Both the position numbers and the translations under genes were made by a program. The notes under the pieces are model-generated. The model was not told the DNA's origin and ran no database searches. It saw only the letters and a list, made by a program, of their open reading frames with translations. Below are positions 43,221 through 52,025 of a stretch of DNA of 64,000 bases, in pieces. The number at the start of each line of letters is the position of its first letter. Position 1 is the stretch's first letter. The DNA lies in contig CAVCMI010000036.1 of NCBI GenBank assembly GCA_963603365.1, positions 18,064-82,063 of the forward strand. Reading direction: 5' to 3'. This DNA comes from F23-D06 sp963603365. GTDB lineage: Bacteria; Bacteroidota; Bacteroidia; Bacteroidales; WCHB1-69.

Positions 43221-43300
43221 AGCGAAAAGTAACGTTCAAATGAAACCGTTATTATACATTTTTTCAGTTTTTTTGTCAGACGTGCCGTTTTCATTTTCGC

Positions 43301-43308
43301 TATCTTTG
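43301..43308 (+). promoter_or_regulatory. -7 promoter box of the PatB-like gene
   Basis: TATCTTTGCGCC lies 34 bases upstream of the ATG at 43343. Confidence 0.6.
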
Positions 43309-43342
43309 CGCCTTGTTTCATTGCACAACAAAACATTGTTAG

Positions 43343-44527
43343 ATGTATAGGAAGAAATACGATTTTGATGAAATAATACCCCGGCGGGGCACCTCCAGTG
43401 TCAAACACGACATGCTCAAGGCCGTATTCGGAACAGATGATATCTTGCCGATGTGGGTGGCAGACATGGACTTCAGGACACCCGACTTCATTGTGGATGC
43501 GGTCAGGAAAAGATGCGACCACGAGGTTTTCGCCTACACTTTCGCCCCGGAGCATTATAAAATGTCGTCCATCAACTGGATGCAGAAGCACTACCGCATC
43601 CGCGCTTCCTGGAAAGAGGTCCATTTTGTCCCGGGCATCGTGCAAGGCATCGCCTTTGCCCTGCAGGCCTTTACGGTTCCGGGAGACAAAGTGCTCATAA
43701 CCACGCCCGTTTATCCGCCGTTCATCAACGTGCCGCACCGCAGCGGACGCATATTCGTAAGCAGTCCGCTCAATATCGAGAATGGGCGTTTCAAATTCAA
43801 CTTCCACGACTTGGAAGAGAAAGCCAAAGGCTGCAAGCTGTTGATCCTTGCCAACCCGCACAATCCTGGCGGCACCGTTTGGACTCCGGAAGAGCTCAAG
43901 CAGGTAGCAGACATCTGTCAACGGAAGCACGTGTTGGTGCTTGCCGACGAAATACATGCCGACCTCACCCTGCCCGGCCATCACCACACCTCTTTCTCTA
44001 CCGTATCAGAAGCGGCATTCAACAACTCCGTCACATTCATTGCGCCGAGCAAAACCTTCAACATGGCAGGGCTTGCCTCTTCGTTGTGTTATGTGCCCAA
44101 TGCGGAAATCAGGAAACAGTTCTTCGGCTTCCTGGACGCCAACGAGTTGTCGCTCGGATCCCTGTTCGCATACGTTGCCGCCGATGCCGCATTCTCAAAC
44201 GGCGAGGAGTGGCTGCGGCAACTGCTGGAATACCTGCAGCACAACGTCGGCTTTGCCGAACAGTATATCAACCGGAACATTCCGGAAATCAAGATGATGA
44301 AACCGGAGGCCTCATTCCTGCTCTGGCTTGACTTCAGGAATCTGCATCTGAGCCAGAAAGAACTTGTCAACCTGCTGGTTCGCGATGCCAAAGTAGGACT
44401 GAACAACGGCATCGACTACGGGCCGGAGGGCGAAGGGTTTATGCGAATGAACATCGGGACACCGCTATCTGTCGTGAACGAGGCCCTTGACCGCATTGCG
44501 GAAAGCGTGAAGCGACTTCGTCAATAA
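43343..44527 (+). CDS. patB: PatB/MalY-type PLP-dependent C-S lyase
   Basis: This is a fold-type I PLP enzyme of the MalY/PatB subfamily, which cleaves cystathionine and cysteine conjugates to give H2S, pyruvate and ammonia. It has 394 residues. RGTSSVKHDML and LPMWVADMDF are N-terminal PatB hallmarks. NPHNPGGTVWT, ADEIHADL and the PLP-lysine block APSKTFNMAGLASS are present, and FMRMNIGTP contains the carboxylate-binding Arg. An ordinary aminotransferase is less likely given the WVADMDF block. Its 3' end overlaps the convergent aroA by 63 bases. Confidence 0.88.
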   Translation: MYRKKYDFDEIIPRRGTSSVKHDMLKAVFGTDDILPMWVADMDFRTPDFIVDAVRKRCDHEVFAYTFAPEHYKMSSINWMQKHYRIRASWKEVHFVPGIVQGIAFALQAFTVPGDKVLITTPVYPPFINVPHRSGRIFVSSPLNIENGRFKFNFHDLEEKAKGCKLLILANPHNPGGTVWTPEELKQVADICQRKHVLVLADEIHADLTLPGHHHTSFSTVSEAAFNNSVTFIAPSKTFNMAGLASSLCYVPNAEIRKQFFGFLDANELSLGSLFAYVAADAAFSNGEEWLRQLLEYLQHNVGFAEQYINRNIPEIKMMKPEASFLLWLDFRNLHLSQKELVNLLVRDAKVGLNNGIDYGPEGEGFMRMNIGTPLSVVNEALDRIAESVKRLRQ

Positions 44528-45652
44528 AGGATAGGATTTCCGGAGACACGACACGTCATCGGGCCTTGCGTCAGGCCCGAACAGCAAAAACGCCATGGCC
44601 AGACGGTGGTCTTGGCAGGTGCGGAACAGCCAAGGCGGCGGCGGGAAACCGGCATGCGGCTTCCCTTTGATGCAAAACGTGTCCTCTTCATTTGCTATAT
44701 GCTCCGCAAAAGGGAACAACTGATTGTACAAGTTTGCTGTGCGGTCTGATTCTTTGTACTGTAAATTGCGGGTGTGCAAGAAGCGGAACTCTGCCGCCAA
44801 AAGAGCGGCCACCGCCGCCAAGACAGGAAAAAGATCCGGACTGTCAGACAAGTCAAAGTCAAGGCGCAGCCCTGTCTGCGGCCGGGCAGCGTTGACAAGC
44901 ACGCCGGCTGGCTTCTCCGTGCTGACCACCCCCATAGCGGCAAACCATTTTGCCGCTACCGCATCACCTTGAACAGAATCTATCGACAGGTTTTTCAGGA
45001 GGAAAGTCTCTTGAGGATAGAGCAGTGCCATCGCATACCAAAAGGCCGCCGCGCTCCAATCGCCTGTTCTGCCTAAAGGCGTATGTTTGTACGGAAACTC
45101 AGGAATCGTCACGGGGCTCGGCAGGCAGGCCTGAGTCATGGTTAAATACGGCAACGAGGCGGCGCCGGCGGAGATATGGAGTTCCTTGAGACTGAGCAGC
45201 GGCGCCGACAGCAACAGTGCCGAAGCAAACTGCGACGAGCGTGAGCAATCAACCGAAAGAGAGGATGCCTCAAGCCGTTTGCCTTCAATTCGCCAGCCCG
45301 GCAGGACCCTCTCGACAGACGCACCGGCATTGCATAGCACCCGAACCAATTCCTCGACAGGACGCCGCAGCAGTCTTTCGGTTCCGGTAAGAATCCACCG
45401 GCCAGGCGTGGCCGACAGCAAAGGCATCATAAAACGGTATGCGGCGCCGCAGTCTTGAACATCAATGACAGCCTCCGGAAGGGCAAGCGTATTGGCTTGC
45501 TGCAAGGCCGACAACGCTTCGTTTACAGTTTCCACATCCGAACAATGAACGCCGCGGCAAAGCGGCAGAGGCTGCCCCGTCTGCACAAAATGCACAAACT
45601 GCTTTCTGATGACTATGCTTTTGCAGTCCGGAAGGGAAATCTCATGAATCAT
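44465..45652 (-). CDS. aroA: 3-phosphoshikimate 1-carboxyvinyltransferase (EPSP synthase)
   Basis: The enzyme condenses shikimate 3-phosphate and PEP in aromatic amino acid synthesis. The product from the ATG at 45650-45652 is 395 residues, shorter than the E. coli enzyme (427). Family blocks are present but divergent: N-terminal CKSIVIRK keeps the K-S-x-x-x-R spacing, DCGAAYRFM replaces NAGTAMR, and TGTERLLRRPVEEL, SRSSQFASALLLSAP and DLSDSPDLFPVLAAVAA are clear. The longer frame to 45718 is rejected because it passes the promoter box at 45658-45665. That box ends 5 bases before the ATG, so the mRNA may be leaderless. Confidence 0.88.
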   Translation of the reverse strand: MIHEISLPDCKSIVIRKQFVHFVQTGQPLPLCRGVHCSDVETVNEALSALQQANTLALPEAVIDVQDCGAAYRFMMPLLSATPGRWILTGTERLLRRPVEELVRVLCNAGASVERVLPGWRIEGKRLEASSLSVDCSRSSQFASALLLSAPLLSLKELHISAGAASLPYLTMTQACLPSPVTIPEFPYKHTPLGRTGDWSAAAFWYAMALLYPQETFLLKNLSIDSVQGDAVAAKWFAAMGVVSTEKPAGVLVNAARPQTGLRLDFDLSDSPDLFPVLAAVAALLAAEFRFLHTRNLQYKESDRTANLYNQLFPFAEHIANEEDTFCIKGKPHAGFPPPPWLFRTCQDHRLAMAFLLFGPDARPDDVSCLRKSYPLLTKSLHAFRNAVKGLVHDR

Positions 45653-45657
45653 AGCGG

Positions 45658-45665
45658 CAAAAATA
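45658..45665 (-). promoter_or_regulatory. -7 promoter box of aroA
   Basis: The minus strand reads TATTTTTGCCGCT directly before ATG. With usual spacing the transcript would start at or next to the start codon. Confidence 0.5.
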
Positions 45666-45693
45666 CAACTATTCGGGAATACGATAAAAATGC

Positions 45694-45701
45694 TACCTTT
45701 G
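45694..45701 (+). promoter_or_regulatory. -7 promoter box of argS
   Basis: TACCTTTGCCGC lies 91 bases upstream of the argS ATG, divergent from the aroA box about 30 bases away. Confidence 0.55.
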
Positions 45702-45792
45702 CCGCTTGTACCAAACATCGTTTTTGCAAAACTGCAAAGCAGTGGTTGTCAAAGACATACAATCAATAAAACAATAGTTTCAAAACAAAGAC

Positions 45793-47583
45793 ATGACATT
45801 CGAAAACATCCTTGCCAAGGCTCTGCAGAATACATTAAAGGAACTCTACTCCATTGACGCGGAAATAGAAACCGCCGCCATACAGCCCACACGGAAAGAA
45901 TTCGAGGGCGACTTCACCATAGTCGTCTTCCCGTTCGTGAAAGCCGCCCGGAAGTCGCCCGACAAAGTGGCGGAAGAGATCGGCGCGCACCTGCAAGAAC
46001 AGATCGTCTTCATCAGCAGTTACAATGTAGTGAAGGGATTTCTCAACCTTTCCGTTGCTGACAGTTCATGGACCGGATTCATGCAGGAGCACCGCAACGA
46101 CAAGCGGTTCGGACACCGCAAGCCCGTTGACGAAGCCCCTGTGCTCATCGAGTACTCATCGCCCAACACCAACAAGCCACTTCATCTCGGACACGTCCGC
46201 AACAACCTGCTCGGCTACTCGGTTTCCCGGATACTGGCCGCCTGCGGGCATCCTGTGATACAAGTAAACCTTGTGAACGACAGAGGCATACACATCTGCA
46301 AATCTATGGTGGCATGGCTTCGTTACGGCAATGGCGAAACGCCGGAGACAGCCGGCATCAAAGGCGACCATCTTGTGGGCAAGTATTATGTGCTTTTTGA
46401 CAAGCATTACAAAGAAGATCTGCAAAGACTCCGCGAAAAAGGCATGACGGAGGAAGAGGCTGCGCAGCAAGCTCCGATAATGCTCGAAGCCCGTGCCATG
46501 CTGCAGAAATGGGAAGAGGGCGACGAAGAGGTAAGACACCTTTGGAAAATGATGAACCGGTGGGTTTACAAAGGCTTCGACATCACATACGAGAGACTCG
46601 GCATCAGATTTGACAAGACCTATTACGAATCGGAGACCTACCTTTTCGGCAAGGAGCTGGTCGAAGAGGGACTTGCGTCGAACGCATTCTACCGTCATCC
46701 TGACGGTTCTGTGCGTGTGGACCTTACCGGAGAGGGGCTGGACGAGAAAATCCTGCTCCGTAAAGACGGCACATCGGTGTATATGACGCAAGACCTTGGC
46801 ACCGCCCGGCTCCGCTATGAAGAGTTTCATCCCCAAAAGATGATCTATGTCGTCGGGAACGAACAGAACTACCACTTCGACGTATTGAAGCTGATCCTGG
46901 CGAAAAAGCTCGGCAAGGAATTCGGCAACAGCATCCACCACCTCTCCTACGGTATGGTTGAGTTGCCTGACGGCAAGATGAAATCGCGCGAAGGTACCGT
47001 GGTAGATGCCGATGACCTTATGGACCGCATGTACCAAGAGGCCAAGTCAAGCACCGAAGCCTTAGGCAAGTTCAACTTCAACGATGAAGAGGCGGATGCC
47101 CTGTACGAGATGATCGGGCTCGGGGCATTGAAGTACTTCATCCTGAAAGTGGACCCTTCCAAGAACATGCTCTTCAACCCGGCAGAATCCATTGACTTCA
47201 ACGGGAATACCGCGCCGTTCATACAATACACGCACGCACGCATCCGCTCACTGCTGCGCAAGGCCGAAGCGGAACATATAGACGTGGAGACTGCGCTGCC
47301 GTCAGACATCTCCCTCGGCAAAGAGGAAAAGGGCATCTTGAAATGGCTGTACCAATATCCGCAGACACTCTTTTCTGCCGGTGAGAACTACAGTCCCGCC
47401 TTGATTGCCAACTACATCTATGAACTGTCAAAACTGTTCAACCGTTTCTACCAGGAAACGCCTATCATGAAAGAGACGGACAAGAGCCTCCGCATATTCA
47501 GGCTGCAGCTGTCGCGGTTCACGGGCGACACCCTCCGCAACGGCATGGCGCTGCTCGGCATTGACGTTCCAGAAAAGATGTAA
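45793..47583 (+). CDS. argS: Arginyl-tRNA synthetase
   Basis: This class I synthetase has 596 residues. The N-terminal Add1 domain (about 1-100) is typical of ArgRS. The HIGH-type motif is in SPNTNKPLHLGHVRNN (about 118-133), and VNDRGIHICKSM follows. The KMSK-type loop reads KMKSREGTVV. The C-terminal DALR anticodon-binding domain includes LIANYIYELSKLFNRFYQETPI and ends at GIDVPEKM. The next gene starts 15 bases later. Confidence 0.97.
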   Translation: MTFENILAKALQNTLKELYSIDAEIETAAIQPTRKEFEGDFTIVVFPFVKAARKSPDKVAEEIGAHLQEQIVFISSYNVVKGFLNLSVADSSWTGFMQEHRNDKRFGHRKPVDEAPVLIEYSSPNTNKPLHLGHVRNNLLGYSVSRILAACGHPVIQVNLVNDRGIHICKSMVAWLRYGNGETPETAGIKGDHLVGKYYVLFDKHYKEDLQRLREKGMTEEEAAQQAPIMLEARAMLQKWEEGDEEVRHLWKMMNRWVYKGFDITYERLGIRFDKTYYESETYLFGKELVEEGLASNAFYRHPDGSVRVDLTGEGLDEKILLRKDGTSVYMTQDLGTARLRYEEFHPQKMIYVVGNEQNYHFDVLKLILAKKLGKEFGNSIHHLSYGMVELPDGKMKSREGTVVDADDLMDRMYQEAKSSTEALGKFNFNDEEADALYEMIGLGALKYFILKVDPSKNMLFNPAESIDFNGNTAPFIQYTHARIRSLLRKAEAEHIDVETALPSDISLGKEEKGILKWLYQYPQTLFSAGENYSPALIANYIYELSKLFNRFYQETPIMKETDKSLRIFRLQLSRFTGDTLRNGMALLGIDVPEKM

Positions 47584-47598
47584 CGAAAAAGAGCGCCC

Positions 47599-48909
47599 GT
47601 GCACAAGCAGATTCTCCGGCTGGCCATTCCCAGCATCATCACAAACATCACCGTCCCGCTGCTCGGGATGGTAGATGTAGCCATTGTCGGACACATCGGC
47701 AATGCCGACTATATCGCAGCCATCGCTTTGGCCACAATGGTATTCAACCTTATCTATTGGAATTTCGGATTCCTGCGTATGGGCACGGGCGGGCTTACCG
47801 CACAGGCCTGCGGCACCGGCGACCGCCAAGCATGCGCCGCCATACTGGTACGGGGCATTGCTATGGCGCTTGGCATCGCCGCATTGCTGCTGTTGCTGCA
47901 AGGCCCCATTGCCTTCTGCTGCAAAAAACTGATAGACAGCAGCAGTGAAACCCTCGACCTGATGCTCTCCTATTTCTTCATCCGCATCTGGGCCGCACCC
48001 GCCACCTTGGGGCTCTACGTGCTCAAAGGATGGTTCATCGGCATGCAGAATGCCCGAAGCCCTATGGTCATCGCCATCGTCCTGAACATCGTCAACATCC
48101 TGTTCAGCCTGCTCTTTGTCATCGTCTTCCAACTGGGCATCGAAGGCGTGGCTTGGGGCACCGTCATCGCACAATACAGCGGACTTGCCCTCGCCGTGCT
48201 CCTGTGGTTCTGCCGCTACGGCGAACTAAAGCACTTCTTCCACATTAAGGAGAGCCTAAAGATCAGAGAGATGTTACACTTCTTCAAAATCAACACCGAC
48301 CTGTTCCTGCGCTCGCTCTGTCTGATTGCCGTCTTCACGTTCATCCCTTACATCTCCGCCAAGATGGGCAACACCATTCTGGCTGCCAACACCCTGCTCA
48401 TGCAACTGTTTACGTTGCAGTCATACATCCTCGACGGATTCGCCTACGCCGGCGAGGCTCTGACGGGCAACTGCATCGGCGCCCGTGACACGAAAAGCCT
48501 GCACCGCATTGTCAGACAGTTACTTCTTTGGGGCATAATCTTCGCCGCCGCCTTCACCCTGCTCTATGCCTTCTTCGGCAACGGCATCTTCCGCATCCTC
48601 ACAAACGACCCCGTCGTCATCGGGGCGGCCATGGACTATCTGACATGGGCGCTGCTGGTGCCCGTGTGCGGATTCGCCGCTTTCATCTTCGACGGCGTTT
48701 ATGTGGGCGCCACCGCCTCCAAAGAGATGCGCAACATCATGTGCATAGCCACCGCCGCTTTTTTCATCCTCTACGCTCTGCTCGTCAACATAATGGGAAA
48801 CAACGCCATCTGGTTCGCCTTCATCGTCTTCTTGCTCACGCGCAGCCTGCTGATGCTTTTCAGGAACGGCGAAGTCGTTGACACGGCACTCGAAAAAACA
48901 GCCTCATGA
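47599..48909 (+). CDS. MATE-family multidrug/Na+ antiporter
   Basis: This is a 436-residue membrane exporter with about 12 transmembrane segments in two MatE halves (about 8-165 and 230-390). The first half has the typical IPSIITNITVPLLGMVDVAIVGHIG and NFGFLRMGTGGLTAQACG, similar to DinF-like members. The start codon is GTG (47599-47601), 15 bases after argS, so the gene is probably in the argS operon. Substrate is unknown: DinF-like proteins export toxic cations or organic compounds. Confidence 0.9.
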   Translation: MHKQILRLAIPSIITNITVPLLGMVDVAIVGHIGNADYIAAIALATMVFNLIYWNFGFLRMGTGGLTAQACGTGDRQACAAILVRGIAMALGIAALLLLLQGPIAFCCKKLIDSSSETLDLMLSYFFIRIWAAPATLGLYVLKGWFIGMQNARSPMVIAIVLNIVNILFSLLFVIVFQLGIEGVAWGTVIAQYSGLALAVLLWFCRYGELKHFFHIKESLKIREMLHFFKINTDLFLRSLCLIAVFTFIPYISAKMGNTILAANTLLMQLFTLQSYILDGFAYAGEALTGNCIGARDTKSLHRIVRQLLLWGIIFAAAFTLLYAFFGNGIFRILTNDPVVIGAAMDYLTWALLVPVCGFAAFIFDGVYVGATASKEMRNIMCIATAAFFILYALLVNIMGNNAIWFAFIVFLLTRSLLMLFRNGEVVDTALEKTAS

Positions 48910-48963
48910 CAGCGGCATCCTGTTTGCATCAACAATAATCATCCATAACCCTTACCGTCCGCC

Positions 48964-49758
48964 ATGCGATTAGACAAATACCTTTTAGAACACCATTACT
49001 TCACCTCGCGCGAAAAAGCGCAGACCGCCATCAAACACCGCACCGTTAAGGTAAACGGAGACGTGGCAGAAAAGGCCTCCATGAACATCACCGGTGATAT
49101 GGAAGTGGAAGTCATCGACATCTTCAACCGCTTTGTCAGCATGGGCGGTCTGAAACTCGAAAAGGCTGTCCGCGACTTCAGTCTCGACTTTGCAGGGAAA
49201 ACCGTACTGGACATCGGCGCCTCTACCGGCGGCTTCACCGACTGCGCCCTTCAGTACGGAGCAACGCATGTGGTGGCCGTGGATGTCGGCAGCAGCCAGA
49301 TGACGCCAAGCCTCCGCACAAACCCTCGCGTCACCTCCATCGAGAACAAAGACTTCAGGCTGCTCACCCCTGAAGAGACCGGCATCAGTCAGTTCGACTT
49401 CATCGTGTCCGACGTGTCGTTCATCTCCCTCACATTGATACTGCCCCATTGCCTCCCGTTTTTGAAACCCGACAGCAAAATGGTTCTGCTCATCAAACCG
49501 CAGTTTGAAGCCGGCCCCTCGTTCCTGAACCGCAGCGGCATCGTCACCGACCCTAAAGGCTACAAAATCGCCATACAAAAAGTGATGAACGAAGCCCTGA
49601 ACCAACACCTTTTTCTCCATGGTCTTGAGGTGTCTACCCTGTTTGAACTGCACAAAAACGTTGAATTCCTCGCCCTACTGTCTCTCTCCGAGTCTTCATA
49701 CCAACTGAATATCAACGAGATATGTGAAAAAGTGAAAATTATGAAAAAATCACTCTGA
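48964..49758 (+). CDS. TlyA-family rRNA methyltransferase
   Basis: This 264-residue protein has an N-terminal S4 RNA-binding domain (about 1-60, RLDKYLLEHHYFTSREKAQTAI split here) and an FtsJ-like SAM domain (about 60-245). The SAM loop is VLDIGASTGGFTDC. The catalytic-core tetrad parts are seen in VAVDVG, FIVSDVSFISL and LIKPQFE. TlyA enzymes 2'-O-methylate cytidines in 16S and 23S rRNA and are often called hemolysin A. It lies 54 bases after the MATE gene. Confidence 0.92.
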   Translation: MRLDKYLLEHHYFTSREKAQTAIKHRTVKVNGDVAEKASMNITGDMEVEVIDIFNRFVSMGGLKLEKAVRDFSLDFAGKTVLDIGASTGGFTDCALQYGATHVVAVDVGSSQMTPSLRTNPRVTSIENKDFRLLTPEETGISQFDFIVSDVSFISLTLILPHCLPFLKPDSKMVLLIKPQFEAGPSFLNRSGIVTDPKGYKIAIQKVMNEALNQHLFLHGLEVSTLFELHKNVEFLALLSLSESSYQLNINEICEKVKIMKKSL

Positions 49759-49786
49759 AAAAAGCGGCCTCTTGTCTGAAAAAATG

Positions 49787-49794
49787 TATTTTTG
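49787..49794 (+). promoter_or_regulatory. -7 promoter box of the tetR-efflux operon
   Basis: TATTTTTGCACC lies 27 bases upstream of the GTG start at 49821. An operator overlapping this box would fit autoregulation by the TetR protein. The flanking bases show no clear long palindrome. Confidence 0.5.
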
Positions 49795-49820
49795 CACCCG
49801 AAAACGAAAACAGTGCAAAA

Positions 49821-50456
49821 GTGAAACGCATACATACGAACGAGTTCAGACAAGAGATAATAGATGCCGCCATTGTCATGTTCCGGAGGCATGGCTACGA
49901 GAAGACCACCATGGAAGACATTGCGCGACAGGCCCACAAGGCAAAGCGTTCGCTTTACAATCATTTCAAGAGCAAAGAAGAAGTATTCGGGGCTGCATTA
50001 AAAGACGAATTGACTGGCATTCAAACTGTCCTGTCCCCAATATTCGAGGACGGCTCGTTATACATTCTCGAAAAGTTGAACGCATACCTGCTGAAGCGGG
50101 CACAGTTGTTTTCTGAAGCGGTTCTTTGGCAACAGGTACTGAAAGGCGAAGTTTCAGACCAAAGCCGCGGACATTCAGAAGCAGGAGCGGAAGCAGTCGC
50201 CGAATTTGAGCGATGGGAACACGACTTGTTTGTCAGCGTCTGGAATTGCCGTCCCCATCCGGACAACGTCAAGATTGTCATTGCAGAATCCGTAGCCTTT
50301 GCCGATATGACACAGATGGCTCTGAAAGGCCTCAATTACCTTTTTTTTGTACAGAACAAATACGATCAGTACAAGGATTCATATGCATTCCTCATCAACC
50401 TGCTTCTCAAAAGCGTAATGCAGAATTGCAACAACAATAATTCATCAATACAATGA
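49821..50456 (+). CDS. TetR/AcrR-family transcriptional regulator
   Basis: This 211-residue repressor has a clear N-terminal helix-turn-helix (about 12-58): EIIDAAIVMFRRHGYEKTTMEDIA then the recognition part KAKRSLYNHFKSKEEVF. The C-terminal ligand domain is divergent and ends in a polyasparagine stretch (NCNNNNSS). The start is GTG, 26 bases after the promoter box. It ends with a 4-base ATGA overlap with the lipoprotein gene. As first gene of the efflux operon it probably represses it until a substrate binds. Confidence 0.9.
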   Translation: MKRIHTNEFRQEIIDAAIVMFRRHGYEKTTMEDIARQAHKAKRSLYNHFKSKEEVFGAALKDELTGIQTVLSPIFEDGSLYILEKLNAYLLKRAQLFSEAVLWQQVLKGEVSDQSRGHSEAGAEAVAEFERWEHDLFVSVWNCRPHPDNVKIVIAESVAFADMTQMALKGLNYLFFVQNKYDQYKDSYAFLINLLLKSVMQNCNNNNSSIQ

Positions 50457-50977
50457 CAATCAAAAGATTCTTGTTTTTTTTATGTGCTGTCGGCCTGCTT
50501 TCTTCCTGCAGCAAAGGGGTCAAGTCTATTGCAGGCGACTACAGTTACAAGGTTTCGGGGGAGGTTCAGCTGATTACGCCGCGGCTGATTGACAGTTCGC
50601 GTTTCGACACCACCTACCAGATAGTGACACAGCGCGGTCAGATGGCCGTGCGCATAGACAAACAGCAGAAAGATTCGAGGGTCATCGTGACGCTCAACGA
50701 AAGCGGCGGCGGCATCCACACTCTTTACGCCACTGTTTCTGGCGATTCCATTCTTTTTGACCCTGCGGTTCTTTCTATGTCCATACATCTGCTTTCGCAA
50801 AGCAGCCAGAGTTCTTCCAACACCCTCACCACGGCTTATCAGGTTGACGTTGAAGGATACGGCATTGCCAATGACGACATGCTGCTGATACGGCAGTCGT
50901 GGAACGGGCGGCGCGCCAGCGACAGCACCGCCACCTTGTATGCTCCAAAAATGACATTGATTGCTGAAAAGAACTGA
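50453..50977 (+). CDS. Small lipoprotein embedded in the efflux operon
   Basis: This is a 174-residue protein with a lipoprotein signal (FLFFLCAVGLLSSC, lipid Cys19). The mature part is beta-rich (YSYKVSGEVQLIT, GQMAVRIDKQQ, RVIVTLNESGGG, FHTLYATVSG-like) with Ser-rich linkers (LLSQSSQSSSN). I do not recognise a family. It starts inside the tetR stop (ATGA) and ends one base before the ATG of the MFP gene, so it is a tightly coupled member of the operon. It could be an accessory or ligand-sensing part of the pump. Confidence 0.8.
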   Translation: MTIKRFLFFLCAVGLLSSCSKGVKSIAGDYSYKVSGEVQLITPRLIDSSRFDTTYQIVTQRGQMAVRIDKQQKDSRVIVTLNESGGGIHTLYATVSGDSILFDPAVLSMSIHLLSQSSQSSSNTLTTAYQVDVEGYGIANDDMLLIRQSWNGRRASDSTATLYAPKMTLIAEKN

Positions 50978-50978
50978 C

Positions 50979-52010
50979 ATGACTTCCGGAAAAGCCCTTA
51001 TCATAACTGCCGCCTTTCTTGCTTTAGGCGGCGCTGCGTGCCGGCAGAAAGCAGCGTTGCCGGAGAAAGAACCTATAAAGGTTTCTGTTGCCGTCATCGA
51101 TTCTGTTTCCGGCGGCATGACCCGCACCTACGTAGGCGAAGTGCAGGAGGACATGTCGATGTCGCTCAGTTTCCCGGCAGGCGGGAAAGTGACCTCGGTA
51201 TATGTCAAGGACGGCGACCACGTCACGGCAGGACAGCTGCTGGCCACCATTGACAACAGCAATGCGCAAAATGCCTACAAGAACGCCGCAGCCACCCTGA
51301 AGCAGGCGGAAGACGGATACAAGCGGCTCAAAAAAGTGTACGAACAGGGCAGCCTGCCCGAAGTGAAATGGGTAGAGATGCTGACAGACCTTGAGAAATC
51401 GCGCGCAATGGAACAGCTGGCGAAAAAGCAGGTTGAAGAGTGCAGCATGTATGCGCCCTTGTCCGGCATTGTAAACAAATGCCACCTGAACGCCGGAGCG
51501 AGGATGCTGCCGGGAGAGCCTGCCATGACCATTCTGGACATGAAAAGCGTTTCGGTAGTGTTCTCGGTGCCCGAGAGCGACATAGCCTCCATAGCCATCG
51601 GGAGCCAAGCCCTGTTGACTGTGCCTGCACTGCAAGACAAAGCCATTCCCTGCACTGTCACCGACAAGGGCATTGTATCCAACAGCATATCACACAGTTA
51701 CCAAGTCAAGATCAAACTTGCCAATGCCGACGGAAGCCTTATGCCCGGCATGGTCTGCAAGGTGTCGCTCACGTGCGACCGCAGCGGCGGCATTGTGGTG
51801 CCGGCACGGGCCGTGCAGACGCGTCCAGACGGGACCAGCGTTTGGGTTGTCCGCAACGGGCATGCTGAAATCCGCTATATCCAGTCGGCAGGCTTTACCG
51901 CAGGCGGCGTATCCGTTGCCGGCGGCCTTACTTACGGCGACACCGTCATCACTGCCGGTTACCAGAAACTCTACACCAACGCGCCCGTATCCGTCTCCTC
52001 ATCACGATAG
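50979..52010 (+). CDS. RND efflux periplasmic adaptor (MFP)
   Basis: This 343-residue membrane-fusion protein has a signal with a possible lipobox (AAFLALGGAAC). The barrel-sandwich hybrid is VTSVYVKDGDHVTAGQLLATID with its return half SMYAPLSGIVNKCHLNAG, flanking an alpha-hairpin (about 95-150). A beta-barrel domain follows (VSVVFSVPESDIASIAIG) and a C-terminal membrane-proximal domain (VVPARAVQTRPDGTSVWVV). The ATG at 50979 is used: the TTG at 50961 lies inside the previous gene. Confidence 0.92.
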   Translation: MTSGKALIITAAFLALGGAACRQKAALPEKEPIKVSVAVIDSVSGGMTRTYVGEVQEDMSMSLSFPAGGKVTSVYVKDGDHVTAGQLLATIDNSNAQNAYKNAAATLKQAEDGYKRLKKVYEQGSLPEVKWVEMLTDLEKSRAMEQLAKKQVEECSMYAPLSGIVNKCHLNAGARMLPGEPAMTILDMKSVSVVFSVPESDIASIAIGSQALLTVPALQDKAIPCTVTDKGIVSNSISHSYQVKIKLANADGSLMPGMVCKVSLTCDRSGGIVVPARAVQTRPDGTSVWVVRNGHAEIRYIQSAGFTAGGVSVAGGLTYGDTVITAGYQKLYTNAPVSVSSSR

Positions 52011-52025
52011 CAACCTGCCTGAGAC

